Shown here piece by piece: positions 37,841 to 48,628 of a stretch of 64,000 nucleotides of DNA. Each line of letters opens with the position of its first letter. Position 1 is the first letter of the stretch. Origin of the DNA: Lachnospiraceae bacterium (GTDB lineage Bacteria; Bacillota; Clostridia; Lachnospirales; Lachnospiraceae); contig JAILGE010000031.1 of assembly GCA_024697065.1 (NCBI GenBank), positions 146,839 through 210,838 of the forward strand, read 5' to 3'. The notes under the pieces are model-generated. The model was not told the DNA's origin. It saw only the letters and a program-made list of their open reading frames with translations, and made no database searches. The position numbers were made by a program, and so were the translations under genes.

Positions 37841-38434
37841 ATGAGAGTTGAATTATATACAGATCCCGGAGAGGATAAGGAAAGCATTATTTCGGGATTT
37901 GCAAAGTGGCTTGAGAGTCTTCCGGAAGTAAGAAAGAGTCTGCCCGGTCAGATAGTCGGCGCGGATAACAGAAGATGGAAAATACCATCAGTCAGCGAAG
38001 TAGTTTTTCTGTGTTTTGATGATGAGGAACCGTGCCTAAGCTTACCTATTAAAGGCGGGTTTACGTTTGTTAGTGTTAACAGCATTGTCAGGGCATTACA
38101 TTTCGGGCGAAAGGCTGTTTTTTATTTCAAAGATGGAACGAGTCATGAATTCAACGCTTCACTGAAGGATCTGAATGAAGTGTTCTCAAAATACGGATAT
38201 ATTTTCAGCCGTGTGAACCGAACCGAATTTATCAACTTGACATTTACTTACAGGATCTGCGGAAGAGAGTGTATTCTGAAGGACGGATATAGGACGACGC
38301 TCAGTAAAGCGTATATTCCGACCGTGAGAAAAAAATGCTGCGAGCTTTGCGTTTCCGGAAAGATGAAAGAGACGGGAAAAGCAAAGAAAGGCAGTCGCGG
38401 GAGAAGAACAAAGGAATTTCAATCCCGTTTCTGA
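37841..38434 (+). CDS. LytTR-domain DNA-binding protein without receiver domain
   Basis: VNSIVRALHFGRKAVFYFKDGTSHEFNASLKDLNEVFSKYGYIFSRVNRTEFINLTFTYRI matches LytTR pattern; RBS GGGAG before ATG 37841. Confidence 0.75.
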   Translation: MRVELYTDPGEDKESIISGFAKWLESLPEVRKSLPGQIVGADNRRWKIPSVSEVVFLCFDDEEPCLSLPIKGGFTFVSVNSIVRALHFGRKAVFYFKDGTSHEFNASLKDLNEVFSKYGYIFSRVNRTEFINLTFTYRICGRECILKDGYRTTLSKAYIPTVRKKCCELCVSGKMKETGKAKKGSRGRRTKEFQSRF

Positions 38435-38489
38435 CGCAGAAAACGCAATAAGTTAACATAAATTATTTCTGCACGATAAATTGTGTTAG

Positions 38490-38600
38490 TATGTGGACAG
38501 TCAGGCCGCTGAAGTTTCGGACTTACAGTTCTTAAAAGTCCAGGGCTCCTGTCGGATCAGTCTTTATCCCTGCCATGTTCAACGTGCTTGCAATAAAAAA
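38490..38600 (+). ncRNA. Candidate structured RNA (unassigned)
   Basis: Intergenic, -10-like TAGTAT at ~38487, hairpin GGACTT..AAGTCC, GACAG..CTGTC pairing, followed by a strong terminator. Confidence 0.35.
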
Positions 38601-38641
38601 AGCGCAATCAGAATACAGGTCGTCTGATTGCACTTTTTTTA
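38600..38641. terminator. Bidirectional terminator
   Basis: AAAAAAAGCGCAATCAG ... CTGATTGCACTTTTTTT. Confidence 0.88.
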
Positions 38642-38642
38642 T

Positions 38643-39626
38643 TTAAAGACTTTTTCCCTGATAACTGCCTCTGGCTTTCATTTCCTTGAGAATGCCGTTC
38701 AGGACTCCTTTTTTATCCGTGCTCCATCCCGGAGCGATGAGTATATCGCGCGGACCGTCACCTGTAAGTCTGTGGATCACTATTTCCGGTGAGAGATGTT
38801 CTATACATGATATCAATATATCTATATATTCACTCTTCGAGAGGACATCGAACTTTCTTGCTGAAAAATCTTCCGCAAGATCAGTACCGGCAAGCACATG
38901 CAGAAGCTGAAGCTTAATACCGAACACGGGAAAGGTGTTGAGATATTCTATTGTCTGGAGCATCTGCTCCTTGCTTTCACCGGGAAGTCCGAGTATCACG
39001 TGGACTATAACAGGTATACCGGCCTCGTGAAGCTTCATGACAGCAGTTTCGAATACGGAATTATCATATCCTCTTCTGATATATCGTATGCTTTCTCTGT
39101 GTATGGTCTGAAGCCCCAGCTCTATCCATATGAATTTATCCGGATAGGCACTCTTAAGTTCGGTTAATAATGCTGTGACATCATCCGGCAGACAATCAGG
39201 TCTCGTCCCTATGGAGATGCCTGCAGTCTCGGGATCTTCGAGCGCTGCCAAATAGAGTGCACGAAGCTTTTCCACCGGGGCGTAGGTATTGGTGTAGGGC
39301 TGGAAGTATGCCAGATATCTGCCACCGTTATATTTGCTCCTGATGAATGCCTTGCCTTCCGCAAGCTGTGATGAGATTTCGGGAGTGCCTTCTCCGTTAC
39401 CGTAAACGGGAACGGCAAATTCACCGGATCCGCCCTGAGAGCAGAAAATGCATCCTCTTGTACCGATAGTCCCGTCACGTACAGGGCAGGTCATCCCACC
39501 GTCTATAGCTATCTTGTATATCTTCTCTCCGTATACCTTTTGAAAATAATGATTCAGAGAGTAGTAGGGTTTGTCGCCCCACATCGGTGTCTGGGTTTGT
39601 ATTTTTGTTTCTTCGGACTTGATCAC
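38643..39626 (-). CDS. TIGR01212-family (YhcC-like) radical SAM protein
   Basis: CPVRDGTIGTRGCIFCSQGGSGEF; WIELGLQTIH; adjacent 4-nt overlap with malic enzyme. Confidence 0.88.
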   Translation of the reverse strand: MIKSEETKIQTQTPMWGDKPYYSLNHYFQKVYGEKIYKIAIDGGMTCPVRDGTIGTRGCIFCSQGGSGEFAVPVYGNGEGTPEISSQLAEGKAFIRSKYNGGRYLAYFQPYTNTYAPVEKLRALYLAALEDPETAGISIGTRPDCLPDDVTALLTELKSAYPDKFIWIELGLQTIHRESIRYIRRGYDNSVFETAVMKLHEAGIPVIVHVILGLPGESKEQMLQTIEYLNTFPVFGIKLQLLHVLAGTDLAEDFSARKFDVLSKSEYIDILISCIEHLSPEIVIHRLTGDGPRDILIAPGWSTDKKGVLNGILKEMKARGSYQGKSL

Positions 39627-40789
39627 TGGCGATTGGTTTCCCTGATACAGTTCTTTACCGCTTCCGCAACTTTATCTGCAACAGTAGGATGGAATGCTTC
39701 GGGGATGATGTTGTCCTCGGACAATTCATTCTCGGGGATGATCGAAGCGATAGCCTTGGCTGCGGCCATCTTCATCTCTTCTGTTATCTGGCGTGCACGT
39801 CCCTCAAGAGCACCTCTGAAAATGCCGGGGAAAGCTATTACGTTATTTACCTGATTGGGGAAATCGGAGCGCCCTGTTCCGACTATCCTTGCACCTGCTG
39901 CCTTTGCGATATCCGGCATGATCTCGGGTACGGGATTGGCCATGGCAAGGATGATCGCATCTTTATTCATACTGCGTACCATCTCCTCTGTCACGATACC
40001 CGGTGCGGAAACACCGATGAAGATATCGGCACCATTCAATGCATCTGCCATGGTACCGCTTATATTCTCGGGATTGGTGATGCTTACCATTTTCTGCTGC
40101 ATCCAGTTGAGACGGGGAGCATCCTTGGAGATAACGCCCTTGCTGTTGCAAAGGATGATATTCTTGAAACCGTAATTTAACAGGAGCTTGCAGATAGCGA
40201 TACCTGCGGAGCCTGCTCCGCTTATTACTACCTTGCAGTCTGCCGGATTTTTGGAAACTACCTTGGTAGCGTTGATGAGCGCGGCAAGTACTACTATGGC
40301 TGTTCCGTGCTGATCATCGTGGAATACGGGGATATCAAGTGTCTCTTTGAGACGTTCTTCTATTTCAAAGCAACGGGGAGCGCTGATGTCTTCCAGGTTG
40401 ACTCCGCCGTATCCGGGAGCAAGCCATGTTACGGCCTTTATGATCTCTTCCGTGTCCTGAGTGTCAAGACAGATGGGTACTGCGTTAACTCCGCCGAACT
40501 CTTTAAAGAGGATGGCTTTTCCTTCCATAACAGGCATGGCCGCCTTGGGGCCGATATTACCCAGACCTAAAACAGCGCTTCCGTCTGAAACCACAAGGAT
40601 GGTATTTGATTTAATGGTGTACTTGTATGCAGCTTCGGGATTTTCTGCGATCACCTTGCAGGGCTCTGCAACACCGGGAGTATAGGCGAGGGCAAGAGCC
40701 TCTCTCGAATCAACGGGTGTCTTGGATACTGTTTCTACCTTTCCTTTCCACTCTTCGTGGAGACTGAGTGCTTTTTCAGCGTTTGTCAT
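39623..40789 (-). CDS. NAD(P)-dependent malic enzyme
   Basis: LALAYTPGVAEPCKVI, SDGSAVLGLGNIGPKAAMPVMEGKA, FHDDQHGTAIV. Confidence 0.96.
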   Translation of the reverse strand: MTNAEKALSLHEEWKGKVETVSKTPVDSREALALAYTPGVAEPCKVIAENPEAAYKYTIKSNTILVVSDGSAVLGLGNIGPKAAMPVMEGKAILFKEFGGVNAVPICLDTQDTEEIIKAVTWLAPGYGGVNLEDISAPRCFEIEERLKETLDIPVFHDDQHGTAIVVLAALINATKVVSKNPADCKVVISGAGSAGIAICKLLLNYGFKNIILCNSKGVISKDAPRLNWMQQKMVSITNPENISGTMADALNGADIFIGVSAPGIVTEEMVRSMNKDAIILAMANPVPEIMPDIAKAAGARIVGTGRSDFPNQVNNVIAFPGIFRGALEGRARQITEEMKMAAAKAIASIIPENELSEDNIIPEAFHPTVADKVAEAVKNCIRETNRQ

Positions 40790-41037
40790 GATAAACCTCC
40801 GTAAATAAAATTTATAAGCGCAAAAAAAATGCGTCGTATTTATATGGCTTTTTGACCACTTGCATTATAGCGGAAAACGTGTTAGGATAACAGCGATTTC
40901 GACGACACAATTCGTAAAATATTTCCCAAGACTATTTTACAAGAACTAATACTGAAGAATATCGAAGAACAAATTTTCCTTTTTGTAATTGAATAATTAT
41001 TGATTCAGCCGGGAGAGCTTCGGCAGGAGGATTTTAT

Positions 41038-42513
41038 ATGGTTAATATGAGAGACAGGTACGAGTCTATCGCGCTTACGGATCTTCGTGAAATGGCAAAG
41101 AATCGTAAGATAAAAGGCGCTTCTTCCATGAAGAAGGCTGATCTCGTGGAAGCAATGCTCATTAAGGACAGAGAAGATGAGCGCAATGAGGTGGAGGCGG
41201 CAAAGGCGGCTGCTGCTGCGGCAAGAGCAGAGGCTGCAAAGGACGACGCCGGAAAAAACGATATAAATAAGGATGATCAGAAAAAAGAAGAAACCAAAAA
41301 ACCCGAGGCCGGGAAGCAAGGCGCAGGGAAGCCTTCTGCAAAAGCTTCTGCAGAGGATCTTTCCGAAGAGGCTTCTAAGGAGCTGGACAGTGGCATTACG
41401 GTAAACGGTATACTTGAAGTTATGCCTGACGGATTCGGCTTCATAAGAAGTGATAATTATCTCCCCGGAGATTCCGATGTATATGTTGCACCCAGTCAGA
41501 TAAGGAGATTCGCTTTAAAGACCGGAGATATCATTACGGGTAATACAAGAGTAAAAACCCAGAATGAGAAATTCCAGGCGCTTTTATTTGTGAAGAGCGT
41601 TAACGATCTTCCGCCGGAGACGACGGCTGCGAGATACAACTTCGAAAATATGACGCCTATCTTCCCTGATGAGAAGATAAAGCTTGAGTATCCGGGAGCA
41701 CCCGTATCAATGAGGATCATGGATCTCATAAGTCCTATCGGAAAGGGACAGAGAGGTCTTATAGTATCCCAGCCCAAGGCCGGTAAGACCACACTCCTTA
41801 AGGACGTGGCAAAGTCCATAAAAAGGAATAATCCTGAGATCCATATGATAATCCTTCTCATAGACGAACGTCCGGAGGAAGTTACGGATATGAGAGAGAC
41901 TGTCGGAGGCCCCGGAGTGGAGGTTATCTATTCAACCTTTGATGAGACAGCGGATCATCATAAGAGGGTTGCGGAGATGGTCATCGAGAGAGCAAGACGT
42001 CTCGTGGAATATAAGAAGGATGTTGTGATACTCCTTGATTCCATCACAAGGCTTACCAGAGCTTACAATCAGGTGGTTCCGCCCAGCGGAAGGACACTTT
42101 CGGGCGGCCTTGATCCTGCGGCACTTCATCCGCCCAAGCGCTTCTTCGGTGCGGCAAGAAATATGAGAGAGGGCGGAAGCCTTACGATCCTTGCAACAGC
42201 TCTTGTTGAAACCGGAAGCAAGATGGATGATGTGGTATATGAGGAATTCAAGGGAACCGGTAATATGGAGATAGTCCTTAACAGGAAACTTTCCGAGAGA
42301 AGGATATTCCCGGCTATCGATATCCCGAAATCCAGCACCAGAAGAGAAGATCTTCTTCTTTCCGGCGAGGAGCTTGAAGCTATCAGCAATATCAGGAGAG
42401 CGGTTAACGGATTGCATCCCGACGAAACTGTGGATAAAGTCATCGACATGTTCGCAAAGACGGCAAATAACCGCGATCTGGTAGGCCAGATACTCAAAAC
42501 CAGATTTTATTAA
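41038..42513 (+). CDS. rho: Transcription termination factor Rho with low-complexity N-terminal insertion
   Basis: [45 protein letters not shown]. Confidence 0.97.
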   Translation: MVNMRDRYESIALTDLREMAKNRKIKGASSMKKADLVEAMLIKDREDERNEVEAAKAAAAAARAEAAKDDAGKNDINKDDQKKEETKKPEAGKQGAGKPSAKASAEDLSEEASKELDSGITVNGILEVMPDGFGFIRSDNYLPGDSDVYVAPSQIRRFALKTGDIITGNTRVKTQNEKFQALLFVKSVNDLPPETTAARYNFENMTPIFPDEKIKLEYPGAPVSMRIMDLISPIGKGQRGLIVSQPKAGKTTLLKDVAKSIKRNNPEIHMIILLIDERPEEVTDMRETVGGPGVEVIYSTFDETADHHKRVAEMVIERARRLVEYKKDVVILLDSITRLTRAYNQVVPPSGRTLSGGLDPAALHPPKRFFGAARNMREGGSLTILATALVETGSKMDDVVYEEFKGTGNMEIVLNRKLSERRIFPAIDIPKSSTRREDLLLSGEELEAISNIRRAVNGLHPDETVDKVIDMFAKTANNRDLVGQILKTRFY

Positions 42514-42629
42514 TTGTTGCTTGCATTAGAAAAAAGTATGTGATACAATAAACGAGCTGTCCTGAGAAAAGGGACTAAATCGTTAAAAATAATTATTTTT
42601 TAAGATAAGTTTTAGAGAGGAAGAGAACC

Positions 42630-42839
42630 ATGAGAGAAGGAATCCATCCTGAGTATTATCAGGCAACCGTTACATGCAACTGCGGTAATACATTTGTTAC
42701 CGGATCAACAAAGCAGGATATTCACGTAGAAATCTGCTCAAAGTGCCATCCTTTTTACACCGGCCAGCAGAAGGCTACAAGCGCTCGCGGTCGTGTTGAT
42801 AAGTTCAACAAGAAGTACGGCATCAGCGAGAATAACTAG
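42630..42839 (+). CDS. rpmE: 50S ribosomal protein L31 (Zn-binding form)
   Basis: [27 protein letters not shown]...[10 protein letters not shown]. Confidence 0.97.
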   Translation: MREGIHPEYYQATVTCNCGNTFVTGSTKQDIHVEICSKCHPFYTGQQKATSARGRVDKFNKKYGISENN

Positions 42840-42858
42840 GTCTTATTTAAACAGTTTG

Positions 42859-42904
42859 CAAGGTTGAGACAGTGTGTGATTATACTGTCTCAACCTTGTT
42901 TTAT
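42859..42904 (+). terminator. Terminator after rpmE
   Basis: CAAGGTTGAGACAGT ... ACTGTCTCAACCTTG perfect 15-bp stem then TTTTAT. Confidence 0.88.
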
Positions 42905-42921
42905 ATTTGCGAGGTAGAAGA

Positions 42922-44082
42922 GTGGGCAAGAAGAACAAAAAGTGCGTATATAGCGGTATAGGCGGGCAGGCCGTACTGGAAGGCGTTATGATGCGCAATA
43001 AGAACAAGTATGCCGTTGCGGTACGCAGGCCTGACGGCAAGATAGACGTTGATACCCGTGAATTAAATTATGATCCCAAAAGCCTCCTCAGAAGGATACC
43101 TTTTATAAGAGGCATCATAGTTTTTGCCGATTCTCTTTCCCTTGGAATGAATATCATTTCATACTCAGCATCATTCTATGAAGAAGAGGAAGAAGAGACC
43201 GGGTTTGACAGAGCATTAAAAAAGATATTCGGAAAAAGAGCCGATGATGTGGTTATGGGATTTACTATCCTCTGTTCAGTGATAATGGCCATAGCGCTGT
43301 TTATGCTGCTTCCCTACGGTGTATCCGAATTTATGAAAAGATATGTGGTAAGCGAAGGACTGGTGCTTTTGATAGAAGGCATATTGAGGATGCTGGTATT
43401 TATCTTATATGTGGCGGCCATAGCTCTCATGAAGGATATAAAGAGGCTTTACCAGTATCACGGAGCGGAACATAAATGCATAAACTGCATTGAGAGCGGA
43501 AGGCCCCTTACCGTAAAGAATGTAAGACGTACCTCAAGATTTCATAAAAGATGCGGGACGAGCTTTTTACTCTTAGTGGTGATCATAGGTATCGTGCTCT
43601 GCTTCTTTATCAGGACTGACCAGATACTTTTCCGTATCCTCTACAGACTGCTTATGATACCTGTAGTTGCGGGGATCGCATATGAGCTCCTCAGAGCATC
43701 GGGCAGAAAGGATAACATATTCTTAAGTATTGTATCGGCTCCGGGACTCTGGCTCCAGAGGATCACAACCAAAGAACCGGATGATGAGATGATAGAAGTC
43801 GCCATAGCCTCGGTTGAAGCGGTATTTGACTGGAGAAAGTTTGAGAAAAAGCATTTTAAACGCCGTATAGTAAAAAAGAACGGTGAAGAAGCGATAAACG
43901 GAACAGAAGATGGACTGATGTCCGCAAATGATGAGCAGGATGATATCACGGGAGATATCCCCATGGATGCTTATGATGATATCCCTGATGATATCGCTGA
44001 GGACGAGACCATGGTGATCTCCGTTATCGATCCTTCGGAAGATGCTTCTTCGGACGGAGAAGATGCAGAGGATAAGATCTGA
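42922..44082 (+). CDS. DUF1385 domain-containing membrane protein
   Basis: GGQAVLEGVMMRNKNKYAVAVR, YHGAEHKCINCIE, SRFHKRCGTSFLL; likely GTG start at 42922. Confidence 0.9.
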   Translation: MGKKNKKCVYSGIGGQAVLEGVMMRNKNKYAVAVRRPDGKIDVDTRELNYDPKSLLRRIPFIRGIIVFADSLSLGMNIISYSASFYEEEEEETGFDRALKKIFGKRADDVVMGFTILCSVIMAIALFMLLPYGVSEFMKRYVVSEGLVLLIEGILRMLVFILYVAAIALMKDIKRLYQYHGAEHKCINCIESGRPLTVKNVRRTSRFHKRCGTSFLLLVVIIGIVLCFFIRTDQILFRILYRLLMIPVVAGIAYELLRASGRKDNIFLSIVSAPGLWLQRITTKEPDDEMIEVAIASVEAVFDWRKFEKKHFKRRIVKKNGEEAINGTEDGLMSANDEQDDITGDIPMDAYDDIPDDIAEDETMVISVIDPSEDASSDGEDAEDKI

Positions 44083-44134
44083 CGCAGAAAGACGGACGGT
44101 AAGCGAGTAAGAGCCGGAAAAGAAGAGGATGTAA

Positions 44135-44962
44135 ATGACATACCGTGAAGCTCTTGAAAAGGGAAGAGAGCAGTTAACAGAAGCGGGAATACCTGATCCC
44201 CATATCGATGCGGAACTGCTCCTGATGCATGTATGCGGGTGCGGAAAAAGTGAGAAGTTCATGAACCCGGGACGTGTTTTAAGCAGTGATGAGGAAGCTC
44301 GTTTGTCAGAACTTTTGGACAGACGATGTGAACATATACCGCTTCAGCATCTGACGGGTGTGCAGAATTTCATGGGGATGGATTTTAAAGTAAGTTCTGG
44401 TGTACTCATTCCGAGAGCGGATACGGAAATCCTTGTGGAGGAAGTGATGAGGGATGGCGCCAACGGAGCTTCCATCCTTGATATGTGCACAGGATCGGGA
44501 TGCATCATCCTAAGCCTCATAAAATATGTTTCCGAGGTCCGTGGGACCGGTGCGGATATATCGACGGAAGCCCTTGCCATAGCAAGAGAAAACGGAAAGA
44601 CTCTTGGCCTGGCCGCTGAATTCATTCAGTCCGATCTGTATGAGAATATCGACGGATGCTTTGATATCATAGTCAGTAATCCACCGTATATAAAAACAGA
44701 TGTTATCGCTACGCTGATGCCCGAGGTGCGGGATCATGATCCTTATATAGCATTGGATGGCGGAGAGGACGGTTTGGATTTTTACAGGAAGATAATTGCC
44801 GGAGCGGTCAGTCATCTGAACAGAAACGGAAAGGTATATCTGGAGATCGGATACGACGAGCAGGATGCCGTGGAAGAGATCCTGAGAAATAACAGTTTTA
44901 AGAATATCACGACCATAAAGGATTATTCAGATCTTCCAAGGGTCGTGAAAGCGGAGATTTGA
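44135..44962 (+). CDS. prmC: Peptide chain release factor N5-glutamine methyltransferase
   Basis: [34 protein letters not shown]. Confidence 0.95.
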   Translation: MTYREALEKGREQLTEAGIPDPHIDAELLLMHVCGCGKSEKFMNPGRVLSSDEEARLSELLDRRCEHIPLQHLTGVQNFMGMDFKVSSGVLIPRADTEILVEEVMRDGANGASILDMCTGSGCIILSLIKYVSEVRGTGADISTEALAIARENGKTLGLAAEFIQSDLYENIDGCFDIIVSNPPYIKTDVIATLMPEVRDHDPYIALDGGEDGLDFYRKIIAGAVSHLNRNGKVYLEIGYDEQDAVEEILRNNSFKNITTIKDYSDLPRVVKAEI

Positions 44963-44964
44963 TT

Positions 44965-46041
44965 ATGTTTGATAAACTTGAGGATCTGCTTCGCAGATCG
45001 GAAGAGATCATGAATGAGCTTTCGGAGCCGGGGGCTGCAGATGATACCGTAAGATTCAGAAAGCTCATGAAGGAAAGCAGCGACCTTGCGCCTATCGTTG
45101 AGGCATATAAGGAATATAAAAAATGCGGAAGTGATATGGAAGATGCGATCATGCTCTTAGAAGAAGAGAAGGATCCGGATATGCGCGCCATGCTCAAGGA
45201 AGAGCATGCGGAGGCAAAGAAGAAGAAGGAAGAGCTGGAAGAGCGCTTGAAGATATTACTGCTCCCCAAGGATCCGAATGATGATAAGAATGTAGTGGTT
45301 GAGATCCGTGCCGGTGCGGGCGGAGATGAGGCTGCGCTTTTTGCCGCAGAGCTCTATAGAATGTATGTGCATTATGCGGAGAGCAGACACTGGAAGGTGG
45401 AACTCGTAAATGCCGATGAAACCGGTATCGGAGGAATGAAGGAAGCTGAATTCATGGTATCCGGAAGCGGTGCTTATTCGGTACTTAAGTATGAAAGCGG
45501 AGTGCACAGGGTGCAGCGTGTCCCCGAGACGGAATCCGGAGGCAGGATACACACTTCCACCGCAACGGTAGCAGTAATGCCGGAAGCTGAGGAAGTTGAT
45601 GTTCAGATCGATGAAAAGGATATAAGGATCGATGTAATGCGAGCATCCGGAAACGGAGGACAGTGTGTAAACACCACAGACTCCGCTGTCCGTCTTACTC
45701 ACTACCCTACAGGTATAGTTATATATTCTCAGACAGAGAAGTCACAGATACAAAACAGAGATAAGGCATTTGCACTTCTTCGTGCAAAGCTCTATGATCT
45801 TGAATGCCAAAAGGCTCACGCAGCAGAGGCTGACCTTCGAAGAAGTCAGATCGGTACAGGGGACAGATCCGAGAAGATCAGAACATACAATTTCCCGCAG
45901 GGAAGGGTGACCGATCACAGGATAAAGCTCACACTATATCGTATCGATTCCGTAATGAACGGAGATCTGCAGGAATTAATAGATCATCTGGTGGCAGCTG
46001 ACCAGGCTGCAAAGCTTGTTAAGATGAATGAGAACGGATAA
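44965..46041 (+). CDS. prfA: Peptide chain release factor 1
   Basis: [50 protein letters not shown]. Confidence 0.97.
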   Translation: MFDKLEDLLRRSEEIMNELSEPGAADDTVRFRKLMKESSDLAPIVEAYKEYKKCGSDMEDAIMLLEEEKDPDMRAMLKEEHAEAKKKKEELEERLKILLLPKDPNDDKNVVVEIRAGAGGDEAALFAAELYRMYVHYAESRHWKVELVNADETGIGGMKEAEFMVSGSGAYSVLKYESGVHRVQRVPETESGGRIHTSTATVAVMPEAEEVDVQIDEKDIRIDVMRASGNGGQCVNTTDSAVRLTHYPTGIVIYSQTEKSQIQNRDKAFALLRAKLYDLECQKAHAAEADLRRSQIGTGDRSEKIRTYNFPQGRVTDHRIKLTLYRIDSVMNGDLQELIDHLVAADQAAKLVKMNENG

Positions 46042-46991
46042 TGAGAAGGGATAATTCGGATTACTTAACTGAAGCTGATAAAAGACGCAAAGGATTTCAT
46101 CTGGATATAATCAGGGATATTCTTACTGTTATAACAGGTGTATGTCTTTTTGTGGGCTCTCTCATAATCGGCAAGCATATCTACGACGGACGTGTGACAA
46201 ATGATCAGATGGAAGATCTGAGAGCTTTGATAGCTGAGGATGAAGCGAAGAGCAAGATCGAAGCCACCGATGCAGCTGTCGTTAACGGAAATGGTCAGGA
46301 TGAGGATAAAAGGCCGGATGAGACAGGAGGTGTTGCTGCTTCTCCTGCGGTTGAGGAAGAAGGGGACGGACTGAGCATACTTTCAAAATACCGTGGCGTG
46401 TATGAAAAGAATTCGGATGTATGCGGCTGGCTGTATATAGAAGGGACAGTGATCAACTATCCTGTAATGCAGACACCCTCTGATGAAGAGTATTATATGC
46501 ACAGAGATTTCTACGGCCGTAATAATGCTGACGGATGTCTTGTCATGGATACGGATTCCGTGGTTGGCGTGGGTAACAGGTCTCATAATTATGAAGGCGG
46601 GACAGCGCCCTCCACAAACCTGATAATACACGGACATCATCTTATAAAAAGCGCCATGTTCGGAGATCTGGTGGATTACAGATCAGAGGAGTACGGCAAG
46701 GCGCATTCAAAGATCTGTTTCGATTCGCTTTATGAAAAGCGTGAATATGAGCTGATCGCTGCATTTGATACAAGAGTATACAATAAGGACGATCAGGTAT
46801 TTAAATACTATAATTTCTTTAATGCGGAAAATGAAGAGGAATTTAATTACTTCTACAATAACATCAAGAAGATGTCTGCGTATGATACGGGAGTGACAGC
46901 GGAATTCGGAGATGAGTTCCTTACTCTTTCAACATGTGCTTATCAGGCCGCAAACGGAAGATTTGTTGTTGTCGCCAAAAGAGTAAAGTAA
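46041..46991 (+). CDS. Class B sortase
   Basis: N-terminal TM, LIIHGHHL catalytic His, LTLSTC catalytic Cys, RFVVVAKR Arg. Confidence 0.92.
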   Translation: MRRDNSDYLTEADKRRKGFHLDIIRDILTVITGVCLFVGSLIIGKHIYDGRVTNDQMEDLRALIAEDEAKSKIEATDAAVVNGNGQDEDKRPDETGGVAASPAVEEEGDGLSILSKYRGVYEKNSDVCGWLYIEGTVINYPVMQTPSDEEYYMHRDFYGRNNADGCLVMDTDSVVGVGNRSHNYEGGTAPSTNLIIHGHHLIKSAMFGDLVDYRSEEYGKAHSKICFDSLYEKREYELIAAFDTRVYNKDDQVFKYYNFFNAENEEEFNYFYNNIKKMSAYDTGVTAEFGDEFLTLSTCAYQAANGRFVVVAKRVK

Positions 46992-47008
46992 AATTTACTG
47001 ACCGGTGA

Positions 47009-47956
47009 TCATAATCGTGTAAGAGGAATGCCATAGGGATTGAGAGCGTCCCTGTGGCTTTTTTTGATATATTCCCTGTATTCTCTCGGAGTACAGGAAA
47101 GAAACTTTTTGAAGATCCTGTTGAAGTAGCTGGGATTGGGGAATCCTGTAGCAAGAGCCAGATCCTGCATGCTTTCGGTTTTTTTCTCGGAACGCTGAAG
47201 ACGTCTTGCGGCTTCGTATATCCTCAGTTCCAGCAGCAGATCGAAGGGCGTCATACCGAGAGAACGCTTAAAACAGCGGCAGCATTCGCTTTTGCTGACG
47301 TGTATGCTGTCGGAGATCATATCGAGAGTTACCTTGGAACTGAAGGCAGAGTGCATATATAACATTGCTTCCTTCACTCTGGTTTCATCGATGGTTGCCT
47401 GAGAGACTCTGTCGGGATCGAAATCGATACGGCTGCTTTTTTCGAGAAGTTGAAGCCACAGTGCGCAGAGTCTGCTTTTTGTCTCAAGTTCATATCCGAA
47501 GGAGAGCTTGAGATTCGTCTCAAGTATTGCATTGATATTTTCCAGTGCACGGATACCATATTCGTCATCACGGGACAGGATAAGATGTGAAAGTCCCTCG
47601 TTGTTTTTTAGAGGATCGCAGTATTTGGCTGCAAGAAACGAATCATTCTGTTCAAAGAGATACGCCGGATGGAAGAGTATGGAGATAATGATGGGCGGGA
47701 TATTGGAGTCTGCAGGACGTATCATGTGGAGACGATCCTGATTGATCCATACCGCATTACCGGATCTGACAGTGAAGGTCTCTCCGCCTACGGAAAAGAC
47801 AGCACTTCCTTCGCGGACCAGGTCTATCTCCATTTCCGCATGCCAGTGCGCACGTACACGTTGCATATACATCCCGTCAAGATCCATATAATAAACTCCC
47901 ACGGGATAGTCCATATTCGTATGTTCAAAATAGTCTTCGAAGCTCTCTTTGTTCAT
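47009..47956 (-). CDS. AraC-family transcriptional regulator (cupin + HTH)
   Basis: HVSKSECCRCFKRSLGMTPFDLLLELRIYEAARRL...DLALATGFPNPSYFNRIFKKFLSCTPREYRE. Confidence 0.94.
   Translation of the reverse strand: MNKESFEDYFEHTNMDYPVGVYYMDLDGMYMQRVRAHWHAEMEIDLVREGSAVFSVGGETFTVRSGNAVWINQDRLHMIRPADSNIPPIIISILFHPAYLFEQNDSFLAAKYCDPLKNNEGLSHLILSRDDEYGIRALENINAILETNLKLSFGYELETKSRLCALWLQLLEKSSRIDFDPDRVSQATIDETRVKEAMLYMHSAFSSKVTLDMISDSIHVSKSECCRCFKRSLGMTPFDLLLELRIYEAARRLQRSEKKTESMQDLALATGFPNPSYFNRIFKKFLSCTPREYREYIKKSHRDALNPYGIPLTRL
47030..47066 (+). terminator. Plus-strand terminator of the prfA-sortase operon inside the AraC gene 3' end
   Basis: GCCATAGGG ... CCCTGTGGC followed by T8. Confidence 0.75.
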
Positions 47957-48079
47957 GGGGGTTATTATAGCATAATAGCGTATATGTAAACAAAAAGTGG
48001 TGGAATTGCTACCGGTGGAAGGGTAAAATAAATAAGTGTTTTATGAGGCTGAGACATTAAATGAGGGAGGGAAGAACTG

Positions 48080-48628
48080 ATGTCCGGTAAAGTTAGAACA
48101 GTTTCTTATGTCAGGTCAACAAATGCAAATCTGTATTTTTTGTTTGTCGGCTTTGCATTATTGGCCATGGGTGTCATCGTCAATCATTCCGATTCGGTTA
48201 ACACAGGTACGGGAAAGGAGGTCAGCCCTGCATACGGTCTGATCTTTGCTCTGTTAGGGCTCTGGATGCTGAGTATGGGTATTATCGCTTTGTTTATTGA
48301 ACCGGCGAGGAAAAGAGCGATGATAGATGAACTTAAGAAAAAAAATGATACGGTTGTGGCAACAATAGTCGGATTTCCGAGAAATCCGGGTAACAGGGTT
48401 GATAGAATGGCACCATATCTTTTGGAGTGCCGTTATCGGGATGATGTTACGGGACTTGTATATATATATTACGGAAATGCTTTCCGTATGCCGGATAACA
48501 GGCTTTTGGGATGCAGAGTGACAGTTTATACGGACAAGACCGATCCTTCAAGATATTACGTTGATATGAGCCGGATCGAGAATCCTGCTATGACTCAGGG
48601 AACATACATGGGAGGTGTAGCAAGATGA
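48080..48628 (+). CDS. DUF3592-like membrane protein (tentative)
   Basis: Two TM segments followed by a beta-rich domain (TVVATIVGFPRNPG...YLLECRYRDDVTG...VTVYTDKTDPSRYYVD). Confidence 0.6.
   Translation: MSGKVRTVSYVRSTNANLYFLFVGFALLAMGVIVNHSDSVNTGTGKEVSPAYGLIFALLGLWMLSMGIIALFIEPARKRAMIDELKKKNDTVVATIVGFPRNPGNRVDRMAPYLLECRYRDDVTGLVYIYYGNAFRMPDNRLLGCRVTVYTDKTDPSRYYVDMSRIENPAMTQGTYMGGVAR

Noticed and set aside
43723-44262. 179-aa minus-strand ORF across the DUF1385/prmC junction
   Set aside because: Spans the antisense of two real genes; Ser/Phe/Ile-rich without motif
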